From: Betaproteobacteria bacterium
GTDB lineage: Bacteria; Pseudomonadota; Gammaproteobacteria; Burkholderiales; Sulfuricellaceae
Direction of reading: 5' to 3'
DNA length: 53,991 nt
Assembly (NCBI GenBank): GCA_021373185.1
Contig: JAJFTF010000035.1
Span: forward strand, 1-53,991
This document shows positions 17,278 through 27,104 of this stretch, one piece after another (the stretch's first letter is position 1; each line of letters opens with the position of its first letter). Below the pieces are notes generated by a model, which saw only the letters and a program-made list of their open reading frames with translations, did not search any database and was not told the origin of the DNA. Position numbers and translations under genes: made by a program.

Positions 17278-17295
17278 TTGCTAGACTTGTAGCAA
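17278..17295. promoter_or_regulatory. Inverted repeat before ntrB
   Basis: TTGCTA-GACTTG-TAGCAA is a perfect six-base inverted repeat 27 bases upstream of the ntrB start, in the short gap after the DUF4124 gene. It could be a regulator site or a weak hairpin. There is no T tract, so it is not a typical terminator. Confidence 0.3.
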
Positions 17296-17322
17296 ACCAC
17301 CCAGAGACGAATCCCTTTCGCG

Positions 17323-18384
17323 ATGCCGAACCCTTTTGCCGGACTCGAACACCTGACTACCGCCGTCATCCTGCTCGATCAGGATTTGCGGGTCGCCTAT
17401 CTCAACCCGTCGGCAGAGAATTTATTCAAATTCAGTCGCAAACATGTCATCGGTCTGCCTTTGCAACAGGCCTTTGGCGAAACCGAAGCGCTTCCCAAGG
17501 CCGTCGAGTCGGCGCTGCTTACCCGAGCCAGTTTTATCGAGCATGAAATTATTCTGTCCACGCCCGGCAACCAGACGCTGTCAGTCAGTTGCACTATTAC
17601 CCCGGTGGAAATTGGCAGCATCAGCCTGATGATGGAATTTCACCAGATCGACAAGCAGTTGAAAATTGCGCGCGAGGAGCGCATGCAAATGCAGCAGCAG
17701 GCCAACCGCGAACTGTTGCGCAACCTGGCCCACGAAATCAAGAATCCGCTGGGCGGACTGCGCGGTGCGGCGCAATTGCTGGAGCACGAGTTGCCCCGCA
17801 CCGGTCTGCGCGAATACACCCAGGTGATCATCCAGGAAGCCGACCGCTTGCAGAAGCTGATGGATCGATTGCTCACCCCCAATCATTTGCCGCATTTGCG
17901 CCTCACCAATATTCACGAGGTGCTGGAGCGGGTGCGCAGCCTGACCCTGGCGGAAACGCCGAAGGGCATCGTGATCCGGCGCGATTACGACACCAGCCTG
18001 CCGGAACTGGCGGCTGATCCGGAACAACTGATCCAGGCGGTGCTCAATATCGTGCGCAATGCCGTCCAGTCGATGCAGGGCAAGGGAGAAATCACCTTGA
18101 GCACGCGTGTCGCGCGCCAAGTGACGCTGGCCAAGAAACGCTACCGCCAGGCTATCCAGGTGCAGATTACCGACAACGGCCCCGGCATTCCCGAAAACAT
18201 TCGCGAGAAAATTTTTTACCCGCTGGTTTCCGGGCGTGAGGGTGGCAGCGGTATGGGATTAACGCTGGCGCAAACGCTGATCAACCAACATCAAGGCACG
18301 ATCGAATGCGACAGCCGGCCCGGTCGCACCTGCTTTACCCTGCTGTTGCCGCTGCCCGACTCCCAAGGAGCTGTTCATGAATAA
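17323..18384 (+). CDS. glnL: Nitrogen-regulation sensor kinase NtrB
   Basis: A 353-residue cytoplasmic histidine kinase that phosphorylates NtrC when nitrogen is short and, with PII, dephosphorylates it when nitrogen is plentiful. A PAS domain (about residues 5-110; AVILLDQDLRVAYLNPSAENLF) precedes the H box NLAHEIKNPLGGLRGAAQLL (His near residue 139), the N box NIVRNAVQSM, the G1 box DNGPGIPENI and the G2 box GGSGMGLTLAQ. No TM segment is present, as expected. It is followed by ntrC, with a possible 46-codon open frame between them. Confidence 0.96.
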   Translation: MPNPFAGLEHLTTAVILLDQDLRVAYLNPSAENLFKFSRKHVIGLPLQQAFGETEALPKAVESALLTRASFIEHEIILSTPGNQTLSVSCTITPVEIGSISLMMEFHQIDKQLKIAREERMQMQQQANRELLRNLAHEIKNPLGGLRGAAQLLEHELPRTGLREYTQVIIQEADRLQKLMDRLLTPNHLPHLRLTNIHEVLERVRSLTLAETPKGIVIRRDYDTSLPELAADPEQLIQAVLNIVRNAVQSMQGKGEITLSTRVARQVTLAKKRYRQAIQVQITDNGPGIPENIREKIFYPLVSGREGGSGMGLTLAQTLINQHQGTIECDSRPGRTCFTLLLPLPDSQGAVHE

Positions 18385-18517
18385 CTCGAACATTCTGGCC
18401 GTGCTGGCGGGCGCGCTGCGGCGTTGCCGGTCGCTTGCAGGGAATAGCCATGCGGCGCGCCCGACGTCTTGCATCGCATCCCGCCAGCGCGCCCATAATT
18501 GTCCAACTTATTCATGA
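18377..18517 (+). CDS. Possible small ORF between ntrB and ntrC
   Basis: A 46-codon frame starts MNNSNILAVLAGALRRCRSL. Its ATG overlaps the ntrB stop (ATGAATAA), and an AAGGAG site sits at a good distance. It ends 22 bases before the ntrC start. The composition, rich in Arg, Ala, Ser and Cys, is not distinctive and I recognise no family. The AAGGAG could instead be chance within the ntrB coding end. Its only support is the overlap and ribosome site, so treat it as a candidate. Confidence 0.25.
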   Translation: MNNSNILAVLAGALRRCRSLAGNSHAARPTSCIASRQRAHNCPTYS

Positions 18518-18539
18518 ACAGATCCTAAGGAGCTCAAAA

Positions 18540-19943
18540 ATGAAAGCAGTCTGGATCGTTGACGATGATCACTCCATTCGCTGGGTGCTTGAAAAAGCGC
18601 TGGCACGCGAACAAATCGTGTTTCGTTCTTTTTCTTCCGCCCAGGATGCGCTGGAAGCGCTTGAAGACGACGCCCCGCAGGTGGTAGTGAGCGATATCCG
18701 CATGCCCGGCACTTCCGGCATGGAACTGTTGAAGCAGTTGAAAGAACGGCTGGCCGATGTGCCGGTCATCATCATGACCGCGTACTCCGACCTGGACAGC
18801 GCGGTCTCGGCCTTTCAGGGCGGCGCATTCGAATATCTGCCCAAGCCGTTCGATGTCGACCATGCCGTGGCGCTGGTTCGGCGCGCGCTGGAAGAAAGCC
18901 TGCGCCAGGCCGGCAAGCCGGAAGCGGCGGAAACGGCGCCGGAAATTCTCGGCCAGGCGCCGGCGATGCAGGAGATTTTCCGCGCCATCGGACGGCTTAG
19001 CCAGTCCCATGTCACCGTGCTGATCAATGGCGAATCCGGCACCGGCAAGGAATTGGTGGCGCTGGCTTTGCACCGCCACAGCCCGCGCGCCGGCAAGCCT
19101 TTTATCGCACTCAATACGGCGGCCATTCCCAAGGACTTGCTGGAATCCGAATTGTTCGGTCACGAGCGCGGCGCGTTTACCGGCGCCCAAGCCATGCGGC
19201 GCGGGCGTTTCGAACAGGCGGACGAGGGTACATTGTTTCTCGACGAAATCGGCGACATGCCGCCCGAATTGCAAACGCGCCTGCTGCGTGTGCTTTCCGA
19301 TGGACAGTTTTACCGTGTTGGCGGCCATCAGCCGATCACCGTCAATGTGCGCGTGATCGCCGCCACTCACCAGAATCTGGAGCAGCGCGTCAAGCAGGGG
19401 CTGTTCCGTGAGGATCTGTTTCATCGTCTCAACGTGATCCGTCTGCGATTGCCGCCGCTACGCGAGCGCGGCGAGGACATCCCGTTGCTGGCCCGGCATT
19501 TCCTGCAGAAAAGCGCGCGCGAGCTCGGTGTCGAGCCCAAAAGGCTGTCCCAGCCCGCGATGCGTTATTTCACCACGCTGGGCTGGAGCGGCAATGTGCG
19601 CCAGTTGGAAAACGTTTGTCACTGGCTGACTGTCATGGCGCCGGGGCAAAACATTGAAATCTCCGATTTGCCCCAGGATTTGCGCGACGATCCGGTCTCC
19701 ATTCCGGAAAAAGACTGGCGCGAGGCATTGGCGCGCGAAGCGGAAATTGCCTTCAATCGCGGCGAGAAAAGCGTGATGGATCCATTTTCTCGCGACTTCG
19801 AAAAGATATTGATTGCCTGCGCGCTGAAACATACCGGCGGCAGGCGCATCGAGGCGGCCAATCTGCTCGGGCTGGGGCGCAATACGCTGACGCGAAAGAT
19901 TCAGGAGCTGGGGATGGAGCCGAATTCCGGCGCCGAGTCATGA
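18540..19943 (+). CDS. glnG: Nitrogen-regulation response regulator NtrC
   Basis: A 467-residue sigma-54 activator. The receiver domain (about 1-120) has the acidic pocket WIVDDDHSI and the phospho-acceptor Asp in [10 protein letters not shown]. The AAA+ domain (about 140-375) has Walker A GESGTGKE, the sigma-54 contact loop GAFTGA, Walker [13 protein letters not shown] and the R-finger region. The Fis-type helix-turn-helix is [22 protein letters not shown]. The ATG at 18540 follows AAGGAG. Phosphorylated NtrC should bind the two sites upstream of glnA in this window. Confidence 0.97.
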   Translation: MKAVWIVDDDHSIRWVLEKALAREQIVFRSFSSAQDALEALEDDAPQVVVSDIRMPGTSGMELLKQLKERLADVPVIIMTAYSDLDSAVSAFQGGAFEYLPKPFDVDHAVALVRRALEESLRQAGKPEAAETAPEILGQAPAMQEIFRAIGRLSQSHVTVLINGESGTGKELVALALHRHSPRAGKPFIALNTAAIPKDLLESELFGHERGAFTGAQAMRRGRFEQADEGTLFLDEIGDMPPELQTRLLRVLSDGQFYRVGGHQPITVNVRVIAATHQNLEQRVKQGLFREDLFHRLNVIRLRLPPLRERGEDIPLLARHFLQKSARELGVEPKRLSQPAMRYFTTLGWSGNVRQLENVCHWLTVMAPGQNIEISDLPQDLRDDPVSIPEKDWREALAREAEIAFNRGEKSVMDPFSRDFEKILIACALKHTGGRRIEAANLLGLGRNTLTRKIQELGMEPNSGAES

Positions 19944-20001
19944 GTTGAAAGTCCCCGGCAACCTGCTTACACTCCGCTTTTAGCCCTCAACATTCATCAT
20001 C

Positions 20002-20394
20002 ATGCACAAACGCAATCGCCTGTTCGTTTCCATTGCCCTGATCTACGGTTTGCTTGGCGGCCTGATCGCCATCGTCCGGCTGCTCGACCCCAGCCTGATT
20101 CCCGGCAACGTGCCGCGCGCCCACGGCCACATCATGCTGCTCGGATTCATCCTGATGATGATCTACGGCATCGCCTTGCATGTGCTGCCGCGCTTCGGCG
20201 GTTTTCCGCTATATTCCGAGCGCATGGCCGACTGGCAGCTATATGCGGCCAACACCGGCTTGCCGCTGATGATCGCCGGCTGGCTGGGTTGGCGCGACAT
20301 GCTGGTGATGACCGGCGGCCTGTTTACCTACGGTGCGATCGTGCTGTTCGGTCTCAACATGATCCTTACCGTCAGGGGGAAAGGCAGTGCCTGA
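20002..20394 (+). CDS. Small four-TM membrane protein, oxidase-subunit-I/NnrS-like
   Basis: A 130-residue protein with four predicted TM segments (about residues 9-30, 40-65, 75-95, 100-125). The second TM carries RAHGHIMLLGF, then MMIYGIALHVLPRFGG. His residues spaced across a helix with GF and LPRF recall haem-binding helices of oxidase subunit I or NnrS proteins, but at this length it can hold only one such unit. The next gene is a clear paralogue and overlaps by eight bases. Haem or copper binding is inferred, not shown. It lies 58 bases after ntrC. Confidence 0.7.
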   Translation: MHKRNRLFVSIALIYGLLGGLIAIVRLLDPSLIPGNVPRAHGHIMLLGFILMMIYGIALHVLPRFGGFPLYSERMADWQLYAANTGLPLMIAGWLGWRDMLVMTGGLFTYGAIVLFGLNMILTVRGKGSA

Positions 20395-20839
20395 AAAAAA
20401 CATCGCTGAAGTGCAACGTCAGGCCCACTCCCGCATGGCGCAGATGGGTTTTACTTTTTCCCGCGATAACCGTGGTTTCATCATCGCCGCCCAGGGATAC
20501 TTGATGCTCGCCGGAATCGGCCTGCTGATCAATGGCAGCCTGCTCGCCGACGGTGCGTCCCGTCCCGCCTTTCTCCACCTGTTTACCCTCGGCTTCATGC
20601 TGTTCATGATCTATGGGCTCGGCAGCCACATGCTGCCGCGCTTTACCGGCAACCCGGTCCGCGAAGGCGTTTGGCCATGGTGGCAAATGGGGTTGGCACA
20701 CGCCGGGGTGGCGAGCTATGTGGCTGGCTATCTGCTCGGCTGGCATGGCTTGGTGATCGTCGGGGCGCTGCTGGCATGGCTGTCGCTGGCGGTATTCACG
20801 TTCCGGGTCTGGCCGGTGTTGTGGCCGAAGAAGTGCTGA
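20387..20839 (+). CDS. Second small four-TM membrane protein, paralogue of the preceding gene
   Basis: A 150-residue protein with a short N-terminal tail and four TM segments. The second helix repeats the motif of the upstream gene: LHLFTLGFMLFMIYGLGSHM followed by LPRF. Shared pattern: H-x3-LGF-x3-MIYG-x3-H-x-LPRF. It starts with GTG at 20387, overlapping the previous stop and preceded by GGGGGAAAGG. The pair looks like a split and duplicated four-helix unit that would give eight helices together. The closest families I can name are NnrS and cbb3-oxidase subunit I, at low certainty. It is convergent with xth. Confidence 0.7.
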   Translation: MPEKNIAEVQRQAHSRMAQMGFTFSRDNRGFIIAAQGYLMLAGIGLLINGSLLADGASRPAFLHLFTLGFMLFMIYGLGSHMLPRFTGNPVREGVWPWWQMGLAHAGVASYVAGYLLGWHGLVIVGALLAWLSLAVFTFRVWPVLWPKKC

Positions 20840-20846
20840 AGAAGTA

Positions 20847-21608
20847 CTAGAGTTCCACCATCACCGGCGCGTGGTCGGAAGGTCGTTCCGTCTTGCGCGC
20901 TTCCTTGTCGATCACACAGGACTTGCAGGATTTAGCCAGTGCCGCGCTCAGCAGAACATGGTCGATGCGCATGCCCATGTTGCGGCGAAAGGCGTTCATG
21001 CGGTAATCCCACCAGGAATAGGTTTTCTCCGGCTGCTCGAACAGGCGGAAGCTGTCTGCCAGCCCAAGCTGGAGCAATCGCCGGAATGCCTCGCGCTCGG
21101 ACGGGCTGACCAGAACCTGCCCTTCCCACACTTTCGGGTCGTGAACGTCGCGGTCTTCCGGCGCGATATTGAAGTCGCCCAGCAGCGCGAGTTCGGGGTA
21201 ACGCGCCATTTCCTGCCCGAGCCACGCAACCAGCGCATCGAGCCAAGCAAGCTTGTACTGGAACTTGTCGGAATCCACGCTCTGGCCATTGGGCACATAG
21301 ATATCGACGATCCGCACGCCGGCGATGGTTGCCGCCAGCACCCGCTTTTGCGGGTCGGTAAAGTCGGGAATCGCGGTAATCACTTCGGTGGCCGGGGTTC
21401 TGCTCAGGATCGCCACGCCATTGTAGGTTTTCTGGCCGCTGAACAGCGGTTGATAGCCTGCAGCAAGGATTTCGGCAGCGGGAAAATTCTGGTCTTCCTG
21501 CTTGGTTTCCTGCAGGCACAGTACGTCCGGCTGGTGGACGACAAGCCAATCCAGAACCTGGGGCAAACGGACTTTAAGGGAATTGACGTTCCAGGTGACC
21601 AGCTTCAT
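20847..21608 (-). CDS. xth: Exodeoxyribonuclease III
   Basis: A 253-residue AP endonuclease and 3'-5' exonuclease of base-excision repair. Family motifs are [10 protein letters not shown] (residue 5), [10 protein letters not shown] with the metal-binding Glu, [23 protein letters not shown] with catalytic Asp and Asn, and the end [10 protein letters not shown] with the catalytic Asp-His. The length matches the ExoA/Xth group. It converges with the small membrane-protein gene (seven-base gap) and is the last gene of a minus-strand run after the DUF4124-glutaredoxin gene. Confidence 0.95.
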   Translation of the reverse strand: MKLVTWNVNSLKVRLPQVLDWLVVHQPDVLCLQETKQEDQNFPAAEILAAGYQPLFSGQKTYNGVAILSRTPATEVITAIPDFTDPQKRVLAATIAGVRIVDIYVPNGQSVDSDKFQYKLAWLDALVAWLGQEMARYPELALLGDFNIAPEDRDVHDPKVWEGQVLVSPSEREAFRRLLQLGLADSFRLFEQPEKTYSWWDYRMNAFRRNMGMRIDHVLLSAALAKSCKSCVIDKEARKTERPSDHAPVMVEL

Positions 21609-21617
21609 GAACGGCGG

Positions 21618-22166
21618 TTATTTATTGCCGGTCGCGGGATTTTTTTCGTCGCCTTTGGTTTCGGCTTTTGCCGGTGCTTTCGGCTTGAGTTTCAGCGCCG
21701 GCGCGCTTTTGGGGTAGCCGGCTTCATCCAGTGCGGCATCCCAGGCTGAAGTTTCATAGCCTTTCAGGCGGGTAATCTTGCCGACAGCCAGAACAGGGAC
21801 TTCGACGTTGCCGATCAGTGCTTTTAATTCCTCTTGAACCTCTGGAGCGCCAGCATCTTTTTCGTTGAACGGGATGCCGCGCTTGATCAGGTGGTCACGC
21901 GCATTGGTGCAGGCCACGCCACAACCGGAGTTATACAGGGTAACCGGAAAATTTTTTGCTGCCATACGGCTGGCATAGGGTAGGGAATCGTTGTCCGGTG
22001 GCGGGACATTCAAATTCTTTTCTTCGACTTCCTTGGCGGAGGCCGGCGGCGGCTGATCGGTATAATGCACTTTGCCGCTGCTGTCTACCCAGCGGTAAAG
22101 CGGCGCGGACTGCGCCGAATACACCGCGAACATGCAGAAGATACAGAAAAAAACGGCGAGTTTCAT
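21618..22166 (-). CDS. Exported DUF4124-glutaredoxin fusion protein
   Basis: A 182-residue secreted protein. Its signal peptide (about 1-20, ending SAQSA) is followed by DUF4124 (PLYRWVDSSGKVHYTDQPPP). A glutaredoxin-like domain (about 75-150) has NSGCGVACTNARDHLIKRGIPF, a C-x3-C form found in this family, then VEVPVLAVGKITRLKGY. The tail is rich in Lys, Ala and Pro. It may act as a periplasmic thiol protein, but no substrate is known. The start overlaps the stop of the SH3 gene (ATGA), so the two are coupled. xth follows ten bases on. Confidence 0.87.
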   Translation of the reverse strand: MKLAVFFCIFCMFAVYSAQSAPLYRWVDSSGKVHYTDQPPPASAKEVEEKNLNVPPPDNDSLPYASRMAAKNFPVTLYNSGCGVACTNARDHLIKRGIPFNEKDAGAPEVQEELKALIGNVEVPVLAVGKITRLKGYETSAWDAALDEAGYPKSAPALKLKPKAPAKAETKGDEKNPATGNK

Positions 22167-22669
22167 ATCCTCAGTCCATGCAGGCGTCTTTGATAATAGG
22201 CCTTGAGGATCAGCATGCCGGTCGCCACGCCGATGGCGAAAGCCCCTAGCGCCACCAGCAGGATGAATGGAAACGACGACTTTGGCGCGTTGCCCGGTTC
22301 GGCTCGGTTTAGCCGCTCCAGTTCACGTTGCAGGTCGGCGACTTCTACCCGCGCAGCGATTAGATCTTTTTGCGTGGCGTCCGTCCCGGCTTGGCTCTTC
22401 TGCTCGGGTTTTTCCTCTGCGGCATCCTGAACGATCAGTAGTTTGTTCAGCACCCAGCCGGACGCGCCGTCCGACGTTTTGACCTTGGTGTATTCCTGGT
22501 CTGTTTCAAGGACTTTCACTTCCGATTTCGGCGGCAATACTTTGATAATGCGGTAATTCTCCGCCTTGCCACTGCGCATGTTGACGCCACTGGCTTCTAC
22601 CACCTGCGCGGTTTGCGCGATTGCTGCCCCGCCCCAAAGCAGTGCCGCCATAAGAATGAAAACTCTCAT
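22163..22669 (-). CDS. SH3-domain membrane protein (TIGR04211-like)
   Basis: A 168-residue protein. A signal sequence (about 1-19), a bacterial SH3 domain (about 20-80; VEASGVNMRSGKAENYRII, GWVLNKLLIV), a short coiled coil and a C-terminal TM helix (about 135-158; FILLVALGAFAIGVATGMLIL) fit the TIGR04211 family, whose role is unknown. It probably anchors in the inner membrane and binds periplasmic ligands or peptidoglycan. The upstream 104 bases are AT-rich and probably hold its promoter. No clear -35/-10 pair stands out. Confidence 0.85.
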   Translation of the reverse strand: MRVFILMAALLWGGAAIAQTAQVVEASGVNMRSGKAENYRIIKVLPPKSEVKVLETDQEYTKVKTSDGASGWVLNKLLIVQDAAEEKPEQKSQAGTDATQKDLIAARVEVADLQRELERLNRAEPGNAPKSSFPFILLVALGAFAIGVATGMLILKAYYQRRLHGLRI

Positions 22670-22773
22670 TTGTTCAGCCTGTTATACGATTATGTTTAAG
22701 TAATATCACAAGTAAAATAGAAAAAGCAAGTTTTTTTTAAATATGACCCTTCATAGCCGGAATGGATATCGCC

Positions 22774-24801
22774 TCAGATCCCGGTCATGCCGTTGTGGCG
22801 CAACAGCGCGTCAATGCTCGGCTCGCGGCCACGGAAGGCGGTAAACGAGGCCAGCGCGGAGCGACTGCCGCCCATGCCGAGAATCTCGCTCCAGAAACGG
22901 TGGCCCACCTCCTCGCTGAGCACACCATTTTCCTCGAACAGGCTATAGGCATCTGCCGACAGAACTTCCGCCCATTTGTAACTGTAATAGCCGGCCCCGT
23001 ATCCGCCGGCAAAGATGTGCGAAAAATTGTTGGGGAAGCGGTTGTAGTCGGGCGGGAATATCACGGCGACGCGGCGGCGGATTTCCTCCAGCAGTTGCAG
23101 CGCGGTCTTGCCGCTTGCCGGGTTGAAATCGTAATGCAGGTGCATGTCGAACAGTGAAAATTCGATCTGGCGCACGGTCTGCATGCCGCTCTGGAAATTT
23201 TTGGCGGCCACCATCTTGTCGAACAGGGCGCGCGGCAAAACCTCGCCGCTGTCCACTTGCTTCGCCATGTAGCGCACCACGTCCCATTCCCAGCAGAAGT
23301 TTTCCATGAACTGGCTGGGCAGTTCCACCGCATCCCATTCCACGCCGCTGATGCCGGAAACGCCGAGATCCTCGATGCGGGTGAGCAGGTGGTGCAGGCC
23401 GTGGCCGAATTCGTGGAACAGGGTGATCACTTCGTCGTGGGTGAACAGTGCCGGCTTGTTGCCGATCGGGGCGGAGAAGTTGCAGTTGAGATAGGCCACC
23501 GGTATCTGAATCGCGCCGCCCTTCCGGCGCCGGCTGATGGCGTCGTCCATCCAGGCGCCGCCGCGCTTGTGTTCGCGGGCATAGAGGTCGAGGTAGAACT
23601 GGCCGACCGGCTCGCCGTTCTTGTCGCTGACCGTATAGAAGCGCACATCCTCATGCCAGGCTGGTGCGGGCGTTGGCGCGATGGTCAGGCCGTAGAGCGT
23701 TTCCACCACCTTGAACATGCCGGGCAGCACCTGGGTTTCCGGGAAATACTGCTTCACTTCATTGTCGGAAAAGGCGTAGCGCTTGAGGCGGAGCTTTTCC
23801 GCTGCATAAGCAACGTCCCAGGCTTGCAGGTCGGCCAGCTTCAGTTCGGTGCGGGCGAACTCTTTCAGTTCGGCAAAATCGCGCTCGGCATAAGGCTTGG
23901 CGCGGGCGGCCATGTCTTCAAGAAAATCCAGCACCTGCTTGGGCGATTGCGCCATTTTGGTTGCTAGCGAAATGTCGGCGTAATGCTCGAAACCGAGTAA
24001 ATGCGCGGCTTCCCGGCGTAGCTCGACGATTTGCGCAAGCAGCGGGGTGTTGTCCCATTCGGCTTTGCCGAACTCGGAGGCGCGTGTCACATGGGCGCGG
24101 TAGACCTGTTCGCGCAAACTGCGGTTGTCGGCATACTGCATCAGCGGGAAATATGACGGCATGTGCAGGGTAAATTTCCAGCCCGGCTTGCCGTCCTTCT
24201 GCGCGGCTTCGCGGGCCGCTTCCAGCGCGTCGTCGGGCACTCCGGCCAACTCGGCTTCGGTCTCGACGAATAACGCGAAAGCGTTGGTGGCGTCGAGCAG
24301 GTTTTCCTCGAACCTGGCGGACAGCGCCGACAATTCTTCCTGGATCGCCTTGAAGCGCGCTTTTTTGTCATCCGCCAGCTCTGCGCCGCCCAGGCGGAAA
24401 TCGCGCAACTCGTTTTCGATGATCATCTTGCGCGGCGCGGACAGCGCAGCAAATTCAGGCGAGCCGTGCAGCGTCTTGTATTTGCCGAACAGTGCCAGAT
24501 TCTGCGATAGATCGGCGTAATAGGCGGTCAGCTTCGGCAGGTTCTCGTTGTATGCCTCGCGCAGTTCCGGGCTGTTCATCACTGCATTCAGGTGGGAAAC
24601 CTGTCCCCAGGCACGCGAAAGCTTTTCGTTGGCATCTTCCATCGGCTGCACGAAGTCATCCCAGCTCGCGGCAGCGGAAGCCGTCAGCTTGTCCACCAGC
24701 GCACGGTTTTCTGTCAGCAGCGCGTCCACCGCCGGGGTGACGTGTTCCGGCCTGATTTCGGGAAAACGGGGCAGGCCGGAGAAATCGAGCAAGGGGTTCA
24801 T
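22774..24801 (-). CDS. prlC: Oligopeptidase A (M3 metallopeptidase)
   Basis: A 675-residue cytosolic zinc peptidase that degrades signal-peptide fragments and other short peptides. The HExxH site is in TLFHEFGHGLHHLLT (about residue 465), with the third ligand Glu in the following GVEWDAVELPSQFMENFCWE. The N-terminus (NPLLDFSGLPRFPEIRPEHV) and end (FRGREPSIDALLRHNGM) are typical. Length is normal for the family. It is divergent from the carbonic anhydrase gene and alone on its strand. Confidence 0.96.
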   Translation of the reverse strand: MNPLLDFSGLPRFPEIRPEHVTPAVDALLTENRALVDKLTASAAASWDDFVQPMEDANEKLSRAWGQVSHLNAVMNSPELREAYNENLPKLTAYYADLSQNLALFGKYKTLHGSPEFAALSAPRKMIIENELRDFRLGGAELADDKKARFKAIQEELSALSARFEENLLDATNAFALFVETEAELAGVPDDALEAAREAAQKDGKPGWKFTLHMPSYFPLMQYADNRSLREQVYRAHVTRASEFGKAEWDNTPLLAQIVELRREAAHLLGFEHYADISLATKMAQSPKQVLDFLEDMAARAKPYAERDFAELKEFARTELKLADLQAWDVAYAAEKLRLKRYAFSDNEVKQYFPETQVLPGMFKVVETLYGLTIAPTPAPAWHEDVRFYTVSDKNGEPVGQFYLDLYAREHKRGGAWMDDAISRRRKGGAIQIPVAYLNCNFSAPIGNKPALFTHDEVITLFHEFGHGLHHLLTRIEDLGVSGISGVEWDAVELPSQFMENFCWEWDVVRYMAKQVDSGEVLPRALFDKMVAAKNFQSGMQTVRQIEFSLFDMHLHYDFNPASGKTALQLLEEIRRRVAVIFPPDYNRFPNNFSHIFAGGYGAGYYSYKWAEVLSADAYSLFEENGVLSEEVGHRFWSEILGMGGSRSALASFTAFRGREPSIDALLRHNGMTGI

Positions 24802-24836
24802 TTTGAGGCGCCTCTGGTTAGGTAAAACAGGAACGG

Positions 24837-24844
24837 ATTATACT
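24837..24844. promoter_or_regulatory. Overlapping divergent -10 elements (prlC / carbonic anhydrase)
   Basis: A perfect TATAAT on the minus strand (24842-24837) points to prlC, and TATACT on the plus strand (24839-24844) points to the carbonic anhydrase. The -35 regions are weak on both sides. The 74-base gap has space for only one shared control region. Confidence 0.4.
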
Positions 24845-24875
24845 ACGGGGACTAACCTCATATTGGCTCAGAACC

Positions 24876-25427
24876 ATGCAAAATCAAGCCGGCTCCAACA
24901 TCACGCCCTATCAGGGCGCCTTCCCGCAAATTGCAGCTTCGGCCTACATCCACCCCAGCGCGCAGATCATCGGCGATGTGACGCTCGGCGAACGCGCCTC
25001 GGTGTGGTGCAATACCGTGGTGCGCGGCGACGTCAACCTCATCCGCATCGGCAGCGAAACCAATATCCAGGATCTGTGCACCCTGCATGTCAGCCATCGC
25101 CGCGCAGACAACCCCGCTAGCGGCGCGGCGCTGATTATCGGCGAGCGGGTCACGGTGGGCCATAACGTGATCCTGCATGGCTGCGAAATCGGCGATGAAT
25201 GCCTGATCGGCATGGGTTCGATCGTGATGGATAAAGTCGTGATGCAGCCGCGCGTGTTGCTCGGTGCGGGCAGCCTGGTGCCGGAAGGCAAGGTGCTGGA
25301 AAGCGGGAATCTATATCTGGGTCGCCCGGCCAAGCTGTTGCGTGCGCTCACCGAAGAAGAGCTGGCGCATTTCGCCTATTCGGCGGCGCATTATGTCCGG
25401 CTGGCGAACAATCACCGGCAAGACTGA
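24876..25427 (+). CDS. Gamma-class carbonic anhydrase family protein
   Basis: A 183-residue left-handed beta-helix protein built of hexapeptide repeats. Metal-ligand His positions of the family are visible in LCTLHVSHRRADNP and TVGHNVILHGCEIG. The motif VWCNTVVRGDVNLIRIGSETNIQD is the usual signature. Members trimerise and may bind zinc or iron and hydrate CO2, although many (YrdA/CaiE type) show little activity. It is followed 39 bases later by pgm with no obvious functional link. Confidence 0.93.
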   Translation: MQNQAGSNITPYQGAFPQIAASAYIHPSAQIIGDVTLGERASVWCNTVVRGDVNLIRIGSETNIQDLCTLHVSHRRADNPASGAALIIGERVTVGHNVILHGCEIGDECLIGMGSIVMDKVVMQPRVLLGAGSLVPEGKVLESGNLYLGRPAKLLRALTEEELAHFAYSAAHYVRLANNHRQD

Positions 25428-25436
25428 GCGGGTTAA

Positions 25437-27098
<1,662 letters not shown>

Positions 27099-27104
27099 CG
27101 GGTT

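Noticed and set aside
24800..24816. GAGGCGCCTCTGG before prlC as a further copy of the MITE-like element end
   Set aside because: Only about nine bases match, there is no second end, and the AAAAAT part of the terminal repeat is absent.
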